From positions 1-25,970 of the IMG/VR virus record IMGVR_UViG_3300031659_000080: DNA of 25,970 nt. The stretch is one strand, 5' to 3'. Origin of the DNA: a virus. Under the pieces are notes generated by a model. That model searched no databases, was not told where the DNA came from, and saw only the letters and a program-made list of their open reading frames with translations. Position numbers and translations under genes: made by a program. Positions 1-6,996 of the stretch are shown one piece after another (the stretch's first letter is position 1; every line of letters starts with the position of its first letter).

Positions 1-555
1 ACTGCCTCTCTTTCAGGAGAAAAAAGCTTTAAACTTAGAACTATAATGTACACCGCTGATGAAAATGTTTCACCTGTAATTGATATGCAAAGAGCTACGG
101 TTCTGGCTATCTCTAATACGATTGATAAACCTGCCCCTTCAGCTTCCGCTGGATTTAATGTTCCTATTAATTATGTTGCAGAAACTAATCCTAAAGGTGG
201 TTCGGCCGTTGCTAAACATATCAGCAGCAAAATTACTTTAGGTCAATCAGCGGTAGGGGTAAAGATCTTCGTCTCAGCAAATAAACCGTCAGCCGCATCA
301 TTCGACGTTTATTATAGAACTGGATCGGGTGATCAGAATATATCAGATATTGCATGGGTCCTCGTGACTCCGGAAACTTCACTTATCAGTGATGATAATC
401 CCGAAATCTTCAGGGAATATGCTTATTTAGTTGGCGGTGATACTGGTACATTAGATGCGTTTAATCAAATGCAAATTAAGATGGTAATGGTTTCGGAAAA
501 TAGCAGTAAGCCCCCAGTCTTCAGAGACGTAAGAGCGATTGCGCTGTCGATATAA
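1..555 (+). CDS. Large virion structural protein, C-terminal part (5' end outside window)
   Basis: The reading frame is open from the first base, and the ATG at 46 has no ribosome binding site at normal distance (the nearest GGAG is about 26 bases upstream). I therefore read this as the last 184 residues of a longer protein that begins before the window. The segment is beta-rich and has no signal peptide or membrane segment. A stretch of the type KLRTIMYTADENVSPVIDM followed by a small beta domain resembles the C-terminal parts of large baseplate or tail structural proteins of marine T4-like phages, as I remember them. It overlaps the next gene by one base (TAATG junction), so the two are translationally coupled. 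The exact role (baseplate wedge, fibre base or other) cannot be decided from this piece. Confidence 0.6.
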   Translation, partial: TASLSGEKSFKLRTIMYTADENVSPVIDMQRATVLAISNTIDKPAPSASAGFNVPINYVAETNPKGGSAVAKHISSKITLGQSAVGVKIFVSANKPSAASFDVYYRTGSGDQNISDIAWVLVTPETSLISDDNPEIFREYAYLVGGDTGTLDAFNQMQIKMVMVSENSSKPPVFRDVRAIALSI

Positions 556-758
556 TGAATATAGTTAGATCTAATAACGCGCCAGGATTCGGAAGAGATC
601 CCGAAACCGGTGCTATTATTAATATAAATAGTTCTGAGATCAGAATGGCTAAGAAGGCAAAAGAAAATCGTAACAGGCAAAAGCAAGAGATTCAAGAATT
701 GAAACAAGACGTCAATGATATTAAATCCATGCTTGCCCAGATCATAGAGAAACTATAA
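555..758 (+). CDS. Small coiled-coil virion-associated protein
   Basis: This 67-residue protein starts with a short conserved-looking segment (NAPGFGRDPETGAIIN, about residues 8-23). A charged helix follows, in which hydrophobic residues recur with heptad spacing (about residues 30-67, ending in IKSMLAQIIEKL). It therefore probably forms a coiled coil and oligomerises. Its start overlaps the stop of the upstream structural gene, and its stop overlaps the start of the next fibre gene (TAATG). It is thus the middle member of a tightly coupled late unit. Small proteins of this build sit beside tail structural genes in marine T4-like phages. A connector, chaperone or trimerisation role is inference from build and position only. 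Confidence 0.6.
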   Translation: MNIVRSNNAPGFGRDPETGAIININSSEIRMAKKAKENRNRQKQEIQELKQDVNDIKSMLAQIIEKL

Positions 759-1471
759 TGGCTATTACACTTAATATATCAGACACATTTAATAATCTAG
801 TAACCAAATTTAATGATCTCTCTGCGCTGATCGATTCGGACTTAGACTTTCGAAATAAGATATCTGCAACAGATGCTGGTGGAGATGGTTCACTATCATA
901 CAGTTCAGCCACTGGCGTAATCACATACACCGGACCAAATGTCACTGAAGTAAGAGCGCATTTTTCAGCGGGAACAAACACAACATACGCTACTGGATCA
1001 TTTAGCATTAGTGATACTGTCATTCGAAGTAAGATTAGTGTAACAGATGCTGGTGGAGATGGTTCACTATCATACAATTCATCAACAGGTGTTATCACAT
1101 ACACCGGACCAAGTGCAAGTGAAGTAAGAGCCCATTTAAGTGTAACAGATGCTGGTGGAGATGGTTCAGTATCATACAGTTCAGCCACTGGCGTAATCAC
1201 ATACACTGGGCCAAGCGCCACTGAAGTAAGAGCCCATTTAAGTGCTGGTGAAGGTATTGACTTTGCATCTGGTGTTATTTCCGGGGAAGATGCAACAACA
1301 TCAAATAAAGGTATTGCCTCATTTAGCTCTACAAACTTCAGCGTTTCATCTGGTGCGGTTTCAGTTAAAGCAGATGGAATATCATCTACTGAATTAAAAG
1401 ACCTATCAACCCTATTAATTAAAAACGCCGCAGGTTCTACATTGAAAACCATACACGGTGCAGGAAGTTAA
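758..1471 (+). CDS. Repeat-containing tail fibre-type protein
   Basis: This is a 237-residue, Ser/Thr/Gly/Ala-rich protein with no signal peptide. After an N-terminal helix-prone segment (residues 1-35) it carries three copies of a roughly 34-residue unit with the core DAGGDGSLSY, then GVITYTGP, then EVRAH. Copies begin near residues 38, 96 and 130; the first and second are separated by an unrelated 25-residue stretch. This repeat grammar is typical of the shafts of phage tail fibres. The last 20 residues (LLIKNAAGSTLKTI and a short tail) closely match the C-terminus of the 531-residue fibre gene at 10426-12021, pointing to a shared C-terminal module. Its role in host recognition is inferred from the repeats and from neighbouring tail genes. 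Confidence 0.65.
   Translation: MAITLNISDTFNNLVTKFNDLSALIDSDLDFRNKISATDAGGDGSLSYSSATGVITYTGPNVTEVRAHFSAGTNTTYATGSFSISDTVIRSKISVTDAGGDGSLSYNSSTGVITYTGPSASEVRAHLSVTDAGGDGSVSYSSATGVITYTGPSATEVRAHLSAGEGIDFASGVISGEDATTSNKGIASFSSTNFSVSSGAVSVKADGISSTELKDLSTLLIKNAAGSTLKTIHGAGS
869..1242 (+). repeat. Three near-identical coding repeats of about 98 bases
   Basis: Near-identical copies lie at about 869-964, 1043-1140 and 1145-1242. They start ACAGATGCTGGTGGAGATGG and end at GAAGTAAGAGC. Copies 2 and 3 are in direct tandem with a 102-base period (34 codons), while copies 1 and 2 are 174 bases apart (58 codons). All offsets are multiples of three, so gain or loss of units keeps the fibre gene in frame. 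Confidence 0.9.
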
Positions 1472-1475
1472 ATAA

Positions 1476-2405
1476 ATGACAGCCAGAACACTTCTTAAAC
1501 TAGACGGTTCAGACATTAGACAAATGTCGACGACTGAAATGGAAGCATTACAGACAGAAGCAATTCGTTTGTATGGCGCCGCTCCAACGGCAGTTATGAC
1601 ACAAGTGAGTGGCAGTGGTGCAGGTTTTTCTGCCATAGTAGATACTCGATTGCAAGCTGGTGCAGCAGGTAACGATAATACAAACTTTGATACAGAAGGT
1701 GAGACAGCAAACGTTTCAACTGTTTCAGTTAGTTATGACAAATTGAATCTTGCATATACAAGTGTTTCAGCCTGGTCTGATGGTACTTATGGTTATCCGC
1801 TTTATTTAGACGGTTCAAACAATTTGCAAGAATGTTCAGCACAGGATATGTATGATACGTTAATTCTTCCTGCGATTGATACGCTTACTTCAGGTAGTAC
1901 AGGTACAGCACAGGCCGGTACATATCGAATTCACACAGCAACCTCATTGTCAGGTCATACTTTAATTTCATCAACTCCTGTGTTTATTGATACTCGAGCA
2001 AACGCGGGTGCATATAGTGCAGCTGGTCTACCTGAAACACAAGACCAACCTACTACTATTACAAGCTATTATTTGTTTCGCGTTAATGCCGCATCACAAG
2101 CATCATTTGTGGCCCCTCTCGTTTTAGCAGATTCTGGTGCAACTATTCATGAAATGCCTGCAGCAAACTTAACAAACATGCTTCAAGATTCAATACAGTA
2201 TAATGCTTCACAAGTTGCAGGTACTAAGATATCTTATAATATTAACGGCAGTGGTAATACTCGTGGTTCAGCTATGGTTGATACAAGACTGAACTCCTCG
2301 ACATACCTTACAGACCAACAGAGTGATAACTATCGTTCACAAGAAGTGCCATCTGGGTCTGCAGCAACGATCAACACATATACCTTTAAGATAACTCAAG
2401 TTTAA
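1476..2405 (+). CDS. Tail fibre-like virion protein with three DTR repeats
   Basis: This 309-residue protein is rich in Ser, Thr, Ala, Gly and Asn and lacks a signal peptide. A short N-terminal domain (MTARTLLKLDGSDIRQMS, with an E/A-rich helix to about residue 35) is followed by beta-rich units. In these the motif (I/M)VDTRL or FIDTRA recurs near residues 53, 171 and 269. Each is followed by a TEGE, ETQDQP or QSDNYRS stretch and an aromatic beta strand such as YLFRV or YTFKI. I remember similar proteins beside fibre genes of marine T4-like phages; I know no biochemical function for them. It lies five bases after the previous gene and is the last gene before the promoter-bearing element at 2407, so it closes the first structural block. 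Confidence 0.6.
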   Translation: MTARTLLKLDGSDIRQMSTTEMEALQTEAIRLYGAAPTAVMTQVSGSGAGFSAIVDTRLQAGAAGNDNTNFDTEGETANVSTVSVSYDKLNLAYTSVSAWSDGTYGYPLYLDGSNNLQECSAQDMYDTLILPAIDTLTSGSTGTAQAGTYRIHTATSLSGHTLISSTPVFIDTRANAGAYSAAGLPETQDQPTTITSYYLFRVNAASQASFVAPLVLADSGATIHEMPAANLTNMLQDSIQYNASQVAGTKISYNINGSGNTRGSAMVDTRLNSSTYLTDQQSDNYRSQEVPSGSAATINTYTFKITQV

Positions 2406-2406
2406 G

Positions 2407-2480
2407 GTATACTATACTCTCCCCTTCTTAAAAGACTCTATTAATTATACCACTACAGCCACGGTTTGTAAACCCCTAAA
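2407..2480 (-). repeat. Promoter-bearing intergenic element, copy A
   Basis: This stretch aligns by eye with 7622-7690. On the + strand both begin GTATACTAT directly at or after a stop codon, pass through a CCCTTC tract, an ACTCT stretch, ATTATA and CTACAG, and end in GTAAACCCC(C)TAAA. A related end (GTAAATCCCCTAAATG) recurs at 24871-24886. Read on the reverse strand, each is a sigma70-type promoter. The repetition at three junctions of inserted genes suggests a dispersed regulatory cassette. Confidence 0.7.
2444..2472 (-). promoter_or_regulatory. Reverse-strand sigma70-type promoter
   Basis: On the reverse strand TTTACA (2472-2467) and TATAAT (2449-2444) are separated by exactly 17 bases, and the -35 box is preceded by TTAGGGG. 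Transcription would run leftward, antisense to the fibre gene at 1476-2405, where no convincing reverse-strand gene is visible. The hexamers and spacing are seen directly; activity is inferred. Confidence 0.7.
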
Positions 2481-2501
2481 ACGATAAATTTAAGGGTTTA
2501 C
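2468..2501. repeat. Inverted repeat joining two divergent -35 regions
   Basis: GTAAACCC (2468-2475) pairs with GGGTTTAC (2494-2501). After one C/A mismatch, TAAA pairs with TTTA, leaving an 8-base loop at 2481-2488. Each arm contains the TTTAC core of a promoter, one per strand. The element could act as DNA (paired promoters) or as an RNA hairpin. It lacks the U tract of an intrinsic terminator. Confidence 0.75.
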
Positions 2502-2525
2502 GAATGTGGATATATATAATATAAT
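2497..2525 (+). promoter_or_regulatory. Forward sigma70-type promoter for the accessory island
   Basis: TTTACG (2497-2502) and TATAAT (2520-2525) are 17 bases apart, and the -35 box is preceded by TTAAGGG, close to the upstream signature of the reverse-strand promoters in this window. It lies 24 bases before the start codon at 2549, so it would give a very short leader and drive the genes from 2549 onward separately from the late promoters. Confidence 0.7.
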
Positions 2526-2548
2526 ATTATTATCAAAGGATGAAATGA

Positions 2549-3052
2549 ATGGCAGAATTTAGTGGTAACATTCACAGTGTTACATTTATGGACTATCCCA
2601 AAAATTCGATGGTTGAAGTCCTGTATAAGGATCCAAATCACGACCACGAGGGGTTTACTCCCTGGCATATGGAAGTAGACTTTACTCAAGAAGCTTTCCG
2701 TGATTTACTAGAAGAAGTTTCTCTCGATGAGATTGAAGAAACAACACGGGCCAATATCAGAGCCGAACGGGCCTACTTCAACTCGCTAGTTGAAAAAAAG
2801 GTCAGTGATCTTCGTAGTGAGTGGGAAGACGGGGTTGCAGTCACCCCGCGAGATAGTATGAATGGCAAAGAACTGCTTGAATTAGTGGCTGCGAAGGGTC
2901 GCGATAAAGATTTTACCTTTGCTGTTAAGATTGCTATTTTGGAAGACCCAGTGATTGTTAAATCAAAAGACAAAGATTTAAAGTTGCGTATTCGCACAGC
3001 TAAAACTTTATGGGATCTGTTTTCAATTTACTTTGAAGCAAAAGATGTATAA
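2549..3052 (+). CDS. Hypothetical acidic protein, first gene of the accessory island
   Basis: I do not recognise this 167-residue protein with certainty. The start is supported by AAAGGA eight bases upstream. The N-terminal half is beta-prone (SVTFMDYPKNSMVEVLYKD) and then turns into charged helices (about residues 50-95, EE- and RAE-rich). The C-terminal part has alternating charge with a segment (FAVKIAILEDPVIVKSKDKD, then a basic TAKTLWDL helix, about residues 123-158). There is no signal peptide, membrane segment or cysteine cluster. It is the first gene after the forward promoter at 2497-2525 and overlaps the next gene by eight bases. From its position it may be an adaptor or accessory factor for the glycosyltransferase genes behind it; that is a guess. 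Confidence 0.6.
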   Translation: MAEFSGNIHSVTFMDYPKNSMVEVLYKDPNHDHEGFTPWHMEVDFTQEAFRDLLEEVSLDEIEETTRANIRAERAYFNSLVEKKVSDLRSEWEDGVAVTPRDSMNGKELLELVAAKGRDKDFTFAVKIAILEDPVIVKSKDKDLKLRIRTAKTLWDLFSIYFEAKDV

Positions 3053-3677
3053 CGTAATTTGTGTCAAGTTTGGCACGAAATATGATGAGTCCTATGTAAG
3101 AAAACTGTATCAAGATATTAGGAATCTCACTCAATCTGAATTCAAATTCTATTGTTATACTGATCGATGGACTGGACCATCAGACGGCATAGAACTGATT
3201 TGCCCTTTGGGTAAACCTACGCTTAAAGGTGTGTGGAACAAACTTCGATTGTTTGATCCTACAATGCCAATACCCCCATTAAATAAAACATATTTTTTTG
3301 ATTTGGATGTTAAAATACTAAAAGATCCACTTATCGATTTAGATCATTGGTCAAAGATCACGCTTGTCGACTCTCATTGGAAGGTGGGTAAGCTCTATAA
3401 TAGATTGTCAAACTATGATGTAAAGATCAACTCGTCAGTTATAGCTTGGGACCCAACACAAACAGAACATATTTGGCAGCACTTCAACACAGGGTTGCGT
3501 GATTACTATATGAGAAAGTATGTTGGCATAGACCGATTTATAGTACATGAAGATATTGAATATAATACATTCGATCATTTGTATATACAATCAAAGAAGT
3601 ATCAACCAGAAGTTGATTATGACGCAAATGTTTTGACTTTTGAGGAGATTGATGTTGAACTCGACGATCTTATATAG
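3045..3677 (+). CDS. Short glycosyltransferase-like protein (DxD type, first paralogue)
   Basis: This 210-residue cytoplasmic protein starts with a Rossmann-like strand (MYNVICVKFGTKYD). WNKLRLF stands at residues 64-70 and FFDLDVKIL at 84-92. The WNKL segment followed by a hydrophobic DxD is the arrangement of GT8-like nucleotide-sugar transferases, in which the DxD binds the metal and nucleotide sugar. I chose ATG 3045 over an in-frame TTG at 3033 because it is a standard start overlapping the previous stop. The protein resembles the one at 5144-5812 in N-terminal strand, WNKL and DxD positions, so the two are probably diverged duplicates. Donor sugar and acceptor are unknown. At about 210 residues it is shorter than typical GT8 enzymes and may be a minimal domain. 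Confidence 0.65.
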   Translation: MYNVICVKFGTKYDESYVRKLYQDIRNLTQSEFKFYCYTDRWTGPSDGIELICPLGKPTLKGVWNKLRLFDPTMPIPPLNKTYFFDLDVKILKDPLIDLDHWSKITLVDSHWKVGKLYNRLSNYDVKINSSVIAWDPTQTEHIWQHFNTGLRDYYMRKYVGIDRFIVHEDIEYNTFDHLYIQSKKYQPEVDYDANVLTFEEIDVELDDLI

Positions 3678-4281
3678 AGCGCTTAAACTGTCTGAAAAAG
3701 TATATGATGAGTCAATGTATGGTGTAGATGACTTGTATCGAATCAAAGATATTATACACAGCGTTGATCAAAATCACTGGAATAGCAAAGAGTGGTTAGC
3801 AAAAGAATTTTATAAACACTACAAGCATGATGCAGGTAAAATCCTTGTTGTTGGTGGGTGGTATGGAATGATGGCATATCATCTGCGGCAGCAATGGCCC
3901 AACGAACGCATGAATATCGAATCAACCGACATGGATCCCATGTGTGAAGTTTTCGCGTGGGATTTATTCGGGGACCAAGATATAAATTTCTATACATTGG
4001 AATCTGACGCCGGGGTGAAAATTGACATTAGTGAGCACACCGCGATTGTTAACACGAGTTGTGAACATATGGAACAGGAGGATTTACTTTCTTTAATTAA
4101 ACAAAAGGAAGATAGAACATGGGTTTGCTTTCAAACAAATGATCACGTAGAACTTGATTGTCATATTAATTGTTGGCCTACCGCATATGAGTTTGCGGCA
4201 TCTCTTGGGCTTAGACATGTGGCATATGCTGGTAGCCAGAAACAGGCTGGATTCAATCGGCATATGGTAATAGGTAAATGA
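3652..4281 (+). CDS. Class I SAM-dependent methyltransferase
   Basis: This 209-residue protein has the Rossmann methyltransferase plan. Glycine motif I is ILVVGGWYGMMAYHL (residues 64-78), an acidic motif TDMDP lies at 92-96 where the SAM ribose is usually bound, and NTSCEHM lies at 134-140 at the motif IV position. Motif I departs from the usual GxGxG but keeps two glycines before a GMMA helix cap. An ATG at 3652 with GAGGAG just upstream is the likely start. It lies inside the end of the preceding glycosyltransferase-like gene (26-base overlap) and ends in an ATGA overlap with the next. No target-recognition domain for DNA is apparent, so a small molecule, sugar or protein acceptor is more likely than DNA. 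The substrate is unknown. Confidence 0.75.
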   Translation: MLNSTILYRALKLSEKVYDESMYGVDDLYRIKDIIHSVDQNHWNSKEWLAKEFYKHYKHDAGKILVVGGWYGMMAYHLRQQWPNERMNIESTDMDPMCEVFAWDLFGDQDINFYTLESDAGVKIDISEHTAIVNTSCEHMEQEDLLSLIKQKEDRTWVCFQTNDHVELDCHINCWPTAYEFAASLGLRHVAYAGSQKQAGFNRHMVIGK

Positions 4282-5147
4282 GCAAAGTTGTTTATAGTGT
4301 ATTCATTGACATACCCGAAGATCGACTGGACAACCCGGGGTGGTTTGAGAATGGTGTACAAGTAGTAACTGATAAGAGTATACGGACAAAGGATGCCCTT
4401 TTAAACAATTATGATAAAGTAGTTGAACGGCAAAAACAATATGCAGAAGATATAGGCGCTGACTATCACCTATATGAATGGGATGAAGACTATCAAACCT
4501 TCGCCAAAACGTTCGAACAAGACTTCCCAGAAGTTTCTTATTACGATATTGTAAACTTCTATAAACATTGGACAATGCGTGAATTGGCAAAGCGGTATGA
4601 TTATATTTGTTATATGGATTTTGACGTTGTGCCGAACACAAAAGATTGTATATTTGCCGCACATGATATGGACAAGTTCGGTTGTGCTAATTCGAATGCG
4701 CTTGCGTCATGGGGAAAGACTGTGGATCCGAAAAACTATAATACATGTATTCGGAATCCATCTACTAAATATTGGAATGCGCACGCAATGTTATTAGAAA
4801 CCGGCCATGAAGCAGACAATAATGTATTTAACACTGGCATTATGGTAGCGTCAAAGGGGTTAATCGAGAGGTTGGATTACTTCATAGACTTCGGGAAAAA
4901 CATTGATCTGATGACTCGGTTGAAAACTGAAGAAGATTCAATGTATCCTCGGAATATTCAGAGAGTGTTCGGGTACGATAATGAGAGTCTGTTTTCATAT
5001 TTAGTCCATTCGAAGGACCTCCCGGTTGAGTTTTTAAACGGACCCTGGCACTATATTGTGGATGAAAAAATCCACGGTAAAAATGCTGTCGATCCATCAG
5101 CGAAGTTGTACCATTGTATTAATAAGAAAATGGAGTGGTTTCTATGA
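4278..5147 (+). CDS. Glycosyltransferase-like protein (DFDVVP motif)
   Basis: This 289-residue protein starts with a beta strand (VVYSVFIDI), has a long helical segment, and carries YMDFDVVP at residues 112-119. That is a DxD-type metal and nucleotide-sugar site, as in GT-A fold glycosyltransferases. A later FNTGIMVAS stretch (about residues 184-192) resembles the acceptor-side NTG motif seen in GT8- and GT32-like enzymes. Translation starts at an ATGA overlap with the methyltransferase gene and stops at an ATGA overlap with the next gene, so it lies in a strictly coupled row. It is larger than the two short glycosyltransferase-like proteins on either side and not clearly a paralogue of them. 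The glycan product cannot be inferred. Confidence 0.7.
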   Translation: MSKVVYSVFIDIPEDRLDNPGWFENGVQVVTDKSIRTKDALLNNYDKVVERQKQYAEDIGADYHLYEWDEDYQTFAKTFEQDFPEVSYYDIVNFYKHWTMRELAKRYDYICYMDFDVVPNTKDCIFAAHDMDKFGCANSNALASWGKTVDPKNYNTCIRNPSTKYWNAHAMLLETGHEADNNVFNTGIMVASKGLIERLDYFIDFGKNIDLMTRLKTEEDSMYPRNIQRVFGYDNESLFSYLVHSKDLPVEFLNGPWHYIVDEKIHGKNAVDPSAKLYHCINKKMEWFL

Positions 5148-5812
5148 AGGTTTTTTGCGTGCGCATCGGGGACAAGTATGGCCCACAATATGAAGAGTAT
5201 ATAAACAAGAAACTAGTTGGTTGTGATGTTCATTGGATAAGAGAACCATTCCAGCCATATGTGCCATTGCAATGGAATAAACTGTCAGTATTCAACATGG
5301 ATATTGATGAACCTGTTATTGTCATGGACATTGATAAGCTTTTAATTAATGACTATGAAGAAATAATTCACTATCCATGTAATAAAGGTGAGTTTGTAAG
5401 TGTGCCATTCTGGTGGAACTTTGACGGGACATCATTCAAAACAAGTGGTGGGTTCTACAAATTCTGGCCCAAGGAATGTAAAAACATATATCAAAAATAT
5501 GTGTCTGATATACCATATTGGACAAACTACTATATCAAAAACGGCTTAACAAATGGGCCAGTCAACGGCGAATTTATGTTTGTGCAGGATAACCTGGATG
5601 TTGAGCTTAAACTAATGCCAGACGCATGGTTCACCCGCTGGTTAAGTAATGATGATCCAGCTGGGTGTTCTAAAATTTCGGATAAATACATCGAAGTTAC
5701 CGGGAATACGCATTTATATGATGGCGAATTTCATAAAGATATTAAGATGGTTCATTTTACAAACAGTATGAATAAACCGCATGAATGGAAAGATTATGTC
5801 AAATACAATTGA
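5144..5812 (+). CDS. Short glycosyltransferase-like protein (DxD type, second paralogue)
   Basis: This 222-residue protein opens with MKVFCVRIGDKYG, has WNKLSVF at residues 44-50 and VMDIDKLLI at 60-68. This is the same order as in the protein at 3045-3677 (FGTKYD, WNKLRLF, FFDLDVKIL). The DID is the probable metal and nucleotide-sugar site of a GT-A fold. ATG 5144 is chosen over an upstream in-frame GTG because GGAG stands eight bases before it and it makes an ATGA overlap with the previous stop. A Trp- and Phe-rich middle (VPFWWNFDG) could form a sugar-binding surface. The gene overlaps the radical-SAM gene by 17 bases. Donor and acceptor are unknown. Confidence 0.65.
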   Translation: MKVFCVRIGDKYGPQYEEYINKKLVGCDVHWIREPFQPYVPLQWNKLSVFNMDIDEPVIVMDIDKLLINDYEEIIHYPCNKGEFVSVPFWWNFDGTSFKTSGGFYKFWPKECKNIYQKYVSDIPYWTNYYIKNGLTNGPVNGEFMFVQDNLDVELKLMPDAWFTRWLSNDDPAGCSKISDKYIEVTGNTHLYDGEFHKDIKMVHFTNSMNKPHEWKDYVKYN

Positions 5813-6572
5813 AAATTATGATGTTCAATATGAAAAGAAAACCCTTGGCCTTTGGCTAGACTTATCGACATATTGTAACGCCAAATGCCCGCAATGTCAT
5901 AGAACAAATGCCGATGGATTGGAAAAGGCAGATTGGCTTCCTCTTGTCCAATGGTCTTTAGCTGAATTCAAGAACATGTTTCCCAAAAAAACACTTGAAC
6001 ACATCAATCACTTTGATATTTGCGGCACATGGGGAGACCCAATAATGAATAAAGATATATTCGAAATCGTCAAATACATCATAGAAAATTCGACCGCAGA
6101 AATTGTAATAAACACAAACGGGAGTTTTCGAAATAGCGATTGGTGGTGGAATTTAGGAGTATGTGGCGGAAACAGACTCAAAGTTATGTGGGCGATTGAA
6201 GGTATAACACAAGAACAGCATTCTTTATATAGACAAAACACAAATCTAGAACTTGTTTTAGAAAATATGGAAATCTTTTCATGTGCTGGAGGCGTAAGTG
6301 AAGTCTTTACAGTAACATTTAAACACAACGAAGCCGATCTTCACAATATAGCAAAACTTGTCGAATCTCGTGGCGCGTCTGGCATATTCTTTGTCCAATC
6401 AAATAGGTTCTATGAAAACAACAAATTTCAATTCATTGATAAAACCGGGATAAAAAAGTATCTAGAAAAAAGTACCATTGAAAATAGCGATTTCTATTGG
6501 AAGCTGTGGGCATTATCTGAAGAAACTACTATGAAGGCGATTCATGAAGAAGCAAAAAAACATTCAGTGTGA
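5796..6572 (+). CDS. Radical SAM enzyme core
   Basis: This 258-residue protein contains the radical-SAM cluster motif C27-x3-C31-x2-C34 (YCNAKCPQC). A GTWGDP segment at residues 77-82 takes the place of the usual GGEP, NTNGS lies at 106-110 and IEGITQEQHSLYR at 134-146, giving the expected strand order of the partial TIM barrel. Such enzymes use a 4Fe-4S cluster to cleave S-adenosylmethionine and start radical chemistry. I chose ATG 5796, next to GGAAAG, over the ATG at 5781. The protein ends just where a C-terminal SPASM domain would begin. That domain is encoded in the next frame at 6544, with a 29-base overlap and an A7 run at 6554-6560. The substrate (peptide, sugar or other) is unknown. 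Confidence 0.85.
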   Translation: MSNTIENYDVQYEKKTLGLWLDLSTYCNAKCPQCHRTNADGLEKADWLPLVQWSLAEFKNMFPKKTLEHINHFDICGTWGDPIMNKDIFEIVKYIIENSTAEIVINTNGSFRNSDWWWNLGVCGGNRLKVMWAIEGITQEQHSLYRQNTNLELVLENMEIFSCAGGVSEVFTVTFKHNEADLHNIAKLVESRGASGIFFVQSNRFYENNKFQFIDKTGIKKYLEKSTIENSDFYWKLWALSEETTMKAIHEEAKKHSV

Positions 6573-6978
6573 GTGGATGTCAAAAAATAATGCATTAGTT
6601 AATATTGATGGGCAGGTATATCCATGTTGTTATTTTGCGAATTCATTCACGCTTAGACGAATTTTCGGACAGGATGTAAAGAAGGACTGGCCAGACGAAC
6701 TAAATATGGGTGGGCGTCATTGGAAAAAATCAGAAGAACGAAATTTGGATACTGTCTATGAAGTAAAAGATAGTTATTTTGATAACAGCGAAGCCCTAAA
6801 CCTAAAACATAATACCCTTGAAGATATATTAAATCACGATTGGTTCACAAAAACATTACCAGAATCTTGGGAAGACGAAACAAAAACACATAGGTTGTGT
6901 AGTAAGCATTGTTCGATTGATTCAGAACATTATATAAAAAACAAATCCAATTCCAGAAATCAAGATGAAACGAAATAG
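6544..6978 (+). CDS. SPASM-like iron-sulfur domain protein, separate from its radical-SAM core
   Basis: This 144-residue protein looks like the C-terminal auxiliary-cluster domain of a radical-SAM/SPASM enzyme. Cysteines lie at residues 9, 28, 29, 119 and 123, within IQCEWMSKNNALVNIDGQ, then YPCCYFAN, and at the end LCSKHC. Such domains bind extra 4Fe-4S clusters and help bind the substrate. Its ATG lies inside the end of the radical-SAM gene in the +1 frame, with AAGG six bases upstream, so independent coupled translation is possible. Removing one A from the A7 run at 6554-6560 would fuse both genes into one ordinary enzyme. Either the split is real and the domain acts in trans, or the gene pair carries a recent frameshift. 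Confidence 0.75.
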   Translation: MKKQKNIQCEWMSKNNALVNIDGQVYPCCYFANSFTLRRIFGQDVKKDWPDELNMGGRHWKKSEERNLDTVYEVKDSYFDNSEALNLKHNTLEDILNHDWFTKTLPESWEDETKTHRLCSKHCSIDSEHYIKNKSNSRNQDETK

Positions 6979-6996
6979 CATAGGGAATATGCAAAC

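Noticed and set aside
46-555. A complete 169-residue gene starting at ATG 46
   Set aside because: The frame is open to the first base of the window and ATG 46 has no ribosome binding site at usable distance, so the gene more likely continues upstream.
742-1452. Reverse-strand frame of 236 codons opposite the first fibre gene
   Set aside because: It mirrors the repeat units of the forward gene, has no ribosome binding site, and has the composition of a shadow frame. The reverse promoter at 2444 is about 1 kb away with no gene in between.
2468-2501. The inverted repeat at 2468-2501 as an intrinsic terminator of the first fibre block
   Set aside because: No T tract follows and the arms coincide with two promoter -35 regions, which explains the symmetry better.
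6552-6562. Classic -1 ribosomal slippery heptamer A AAA AAA between the radical-SAM and SPASM-like frames
   Set aside because: The second frame lies at +1 relative to the first, so a -1 slip would not enter it. Only a +1 or -2 shift, re-initiation, or an indel fits.
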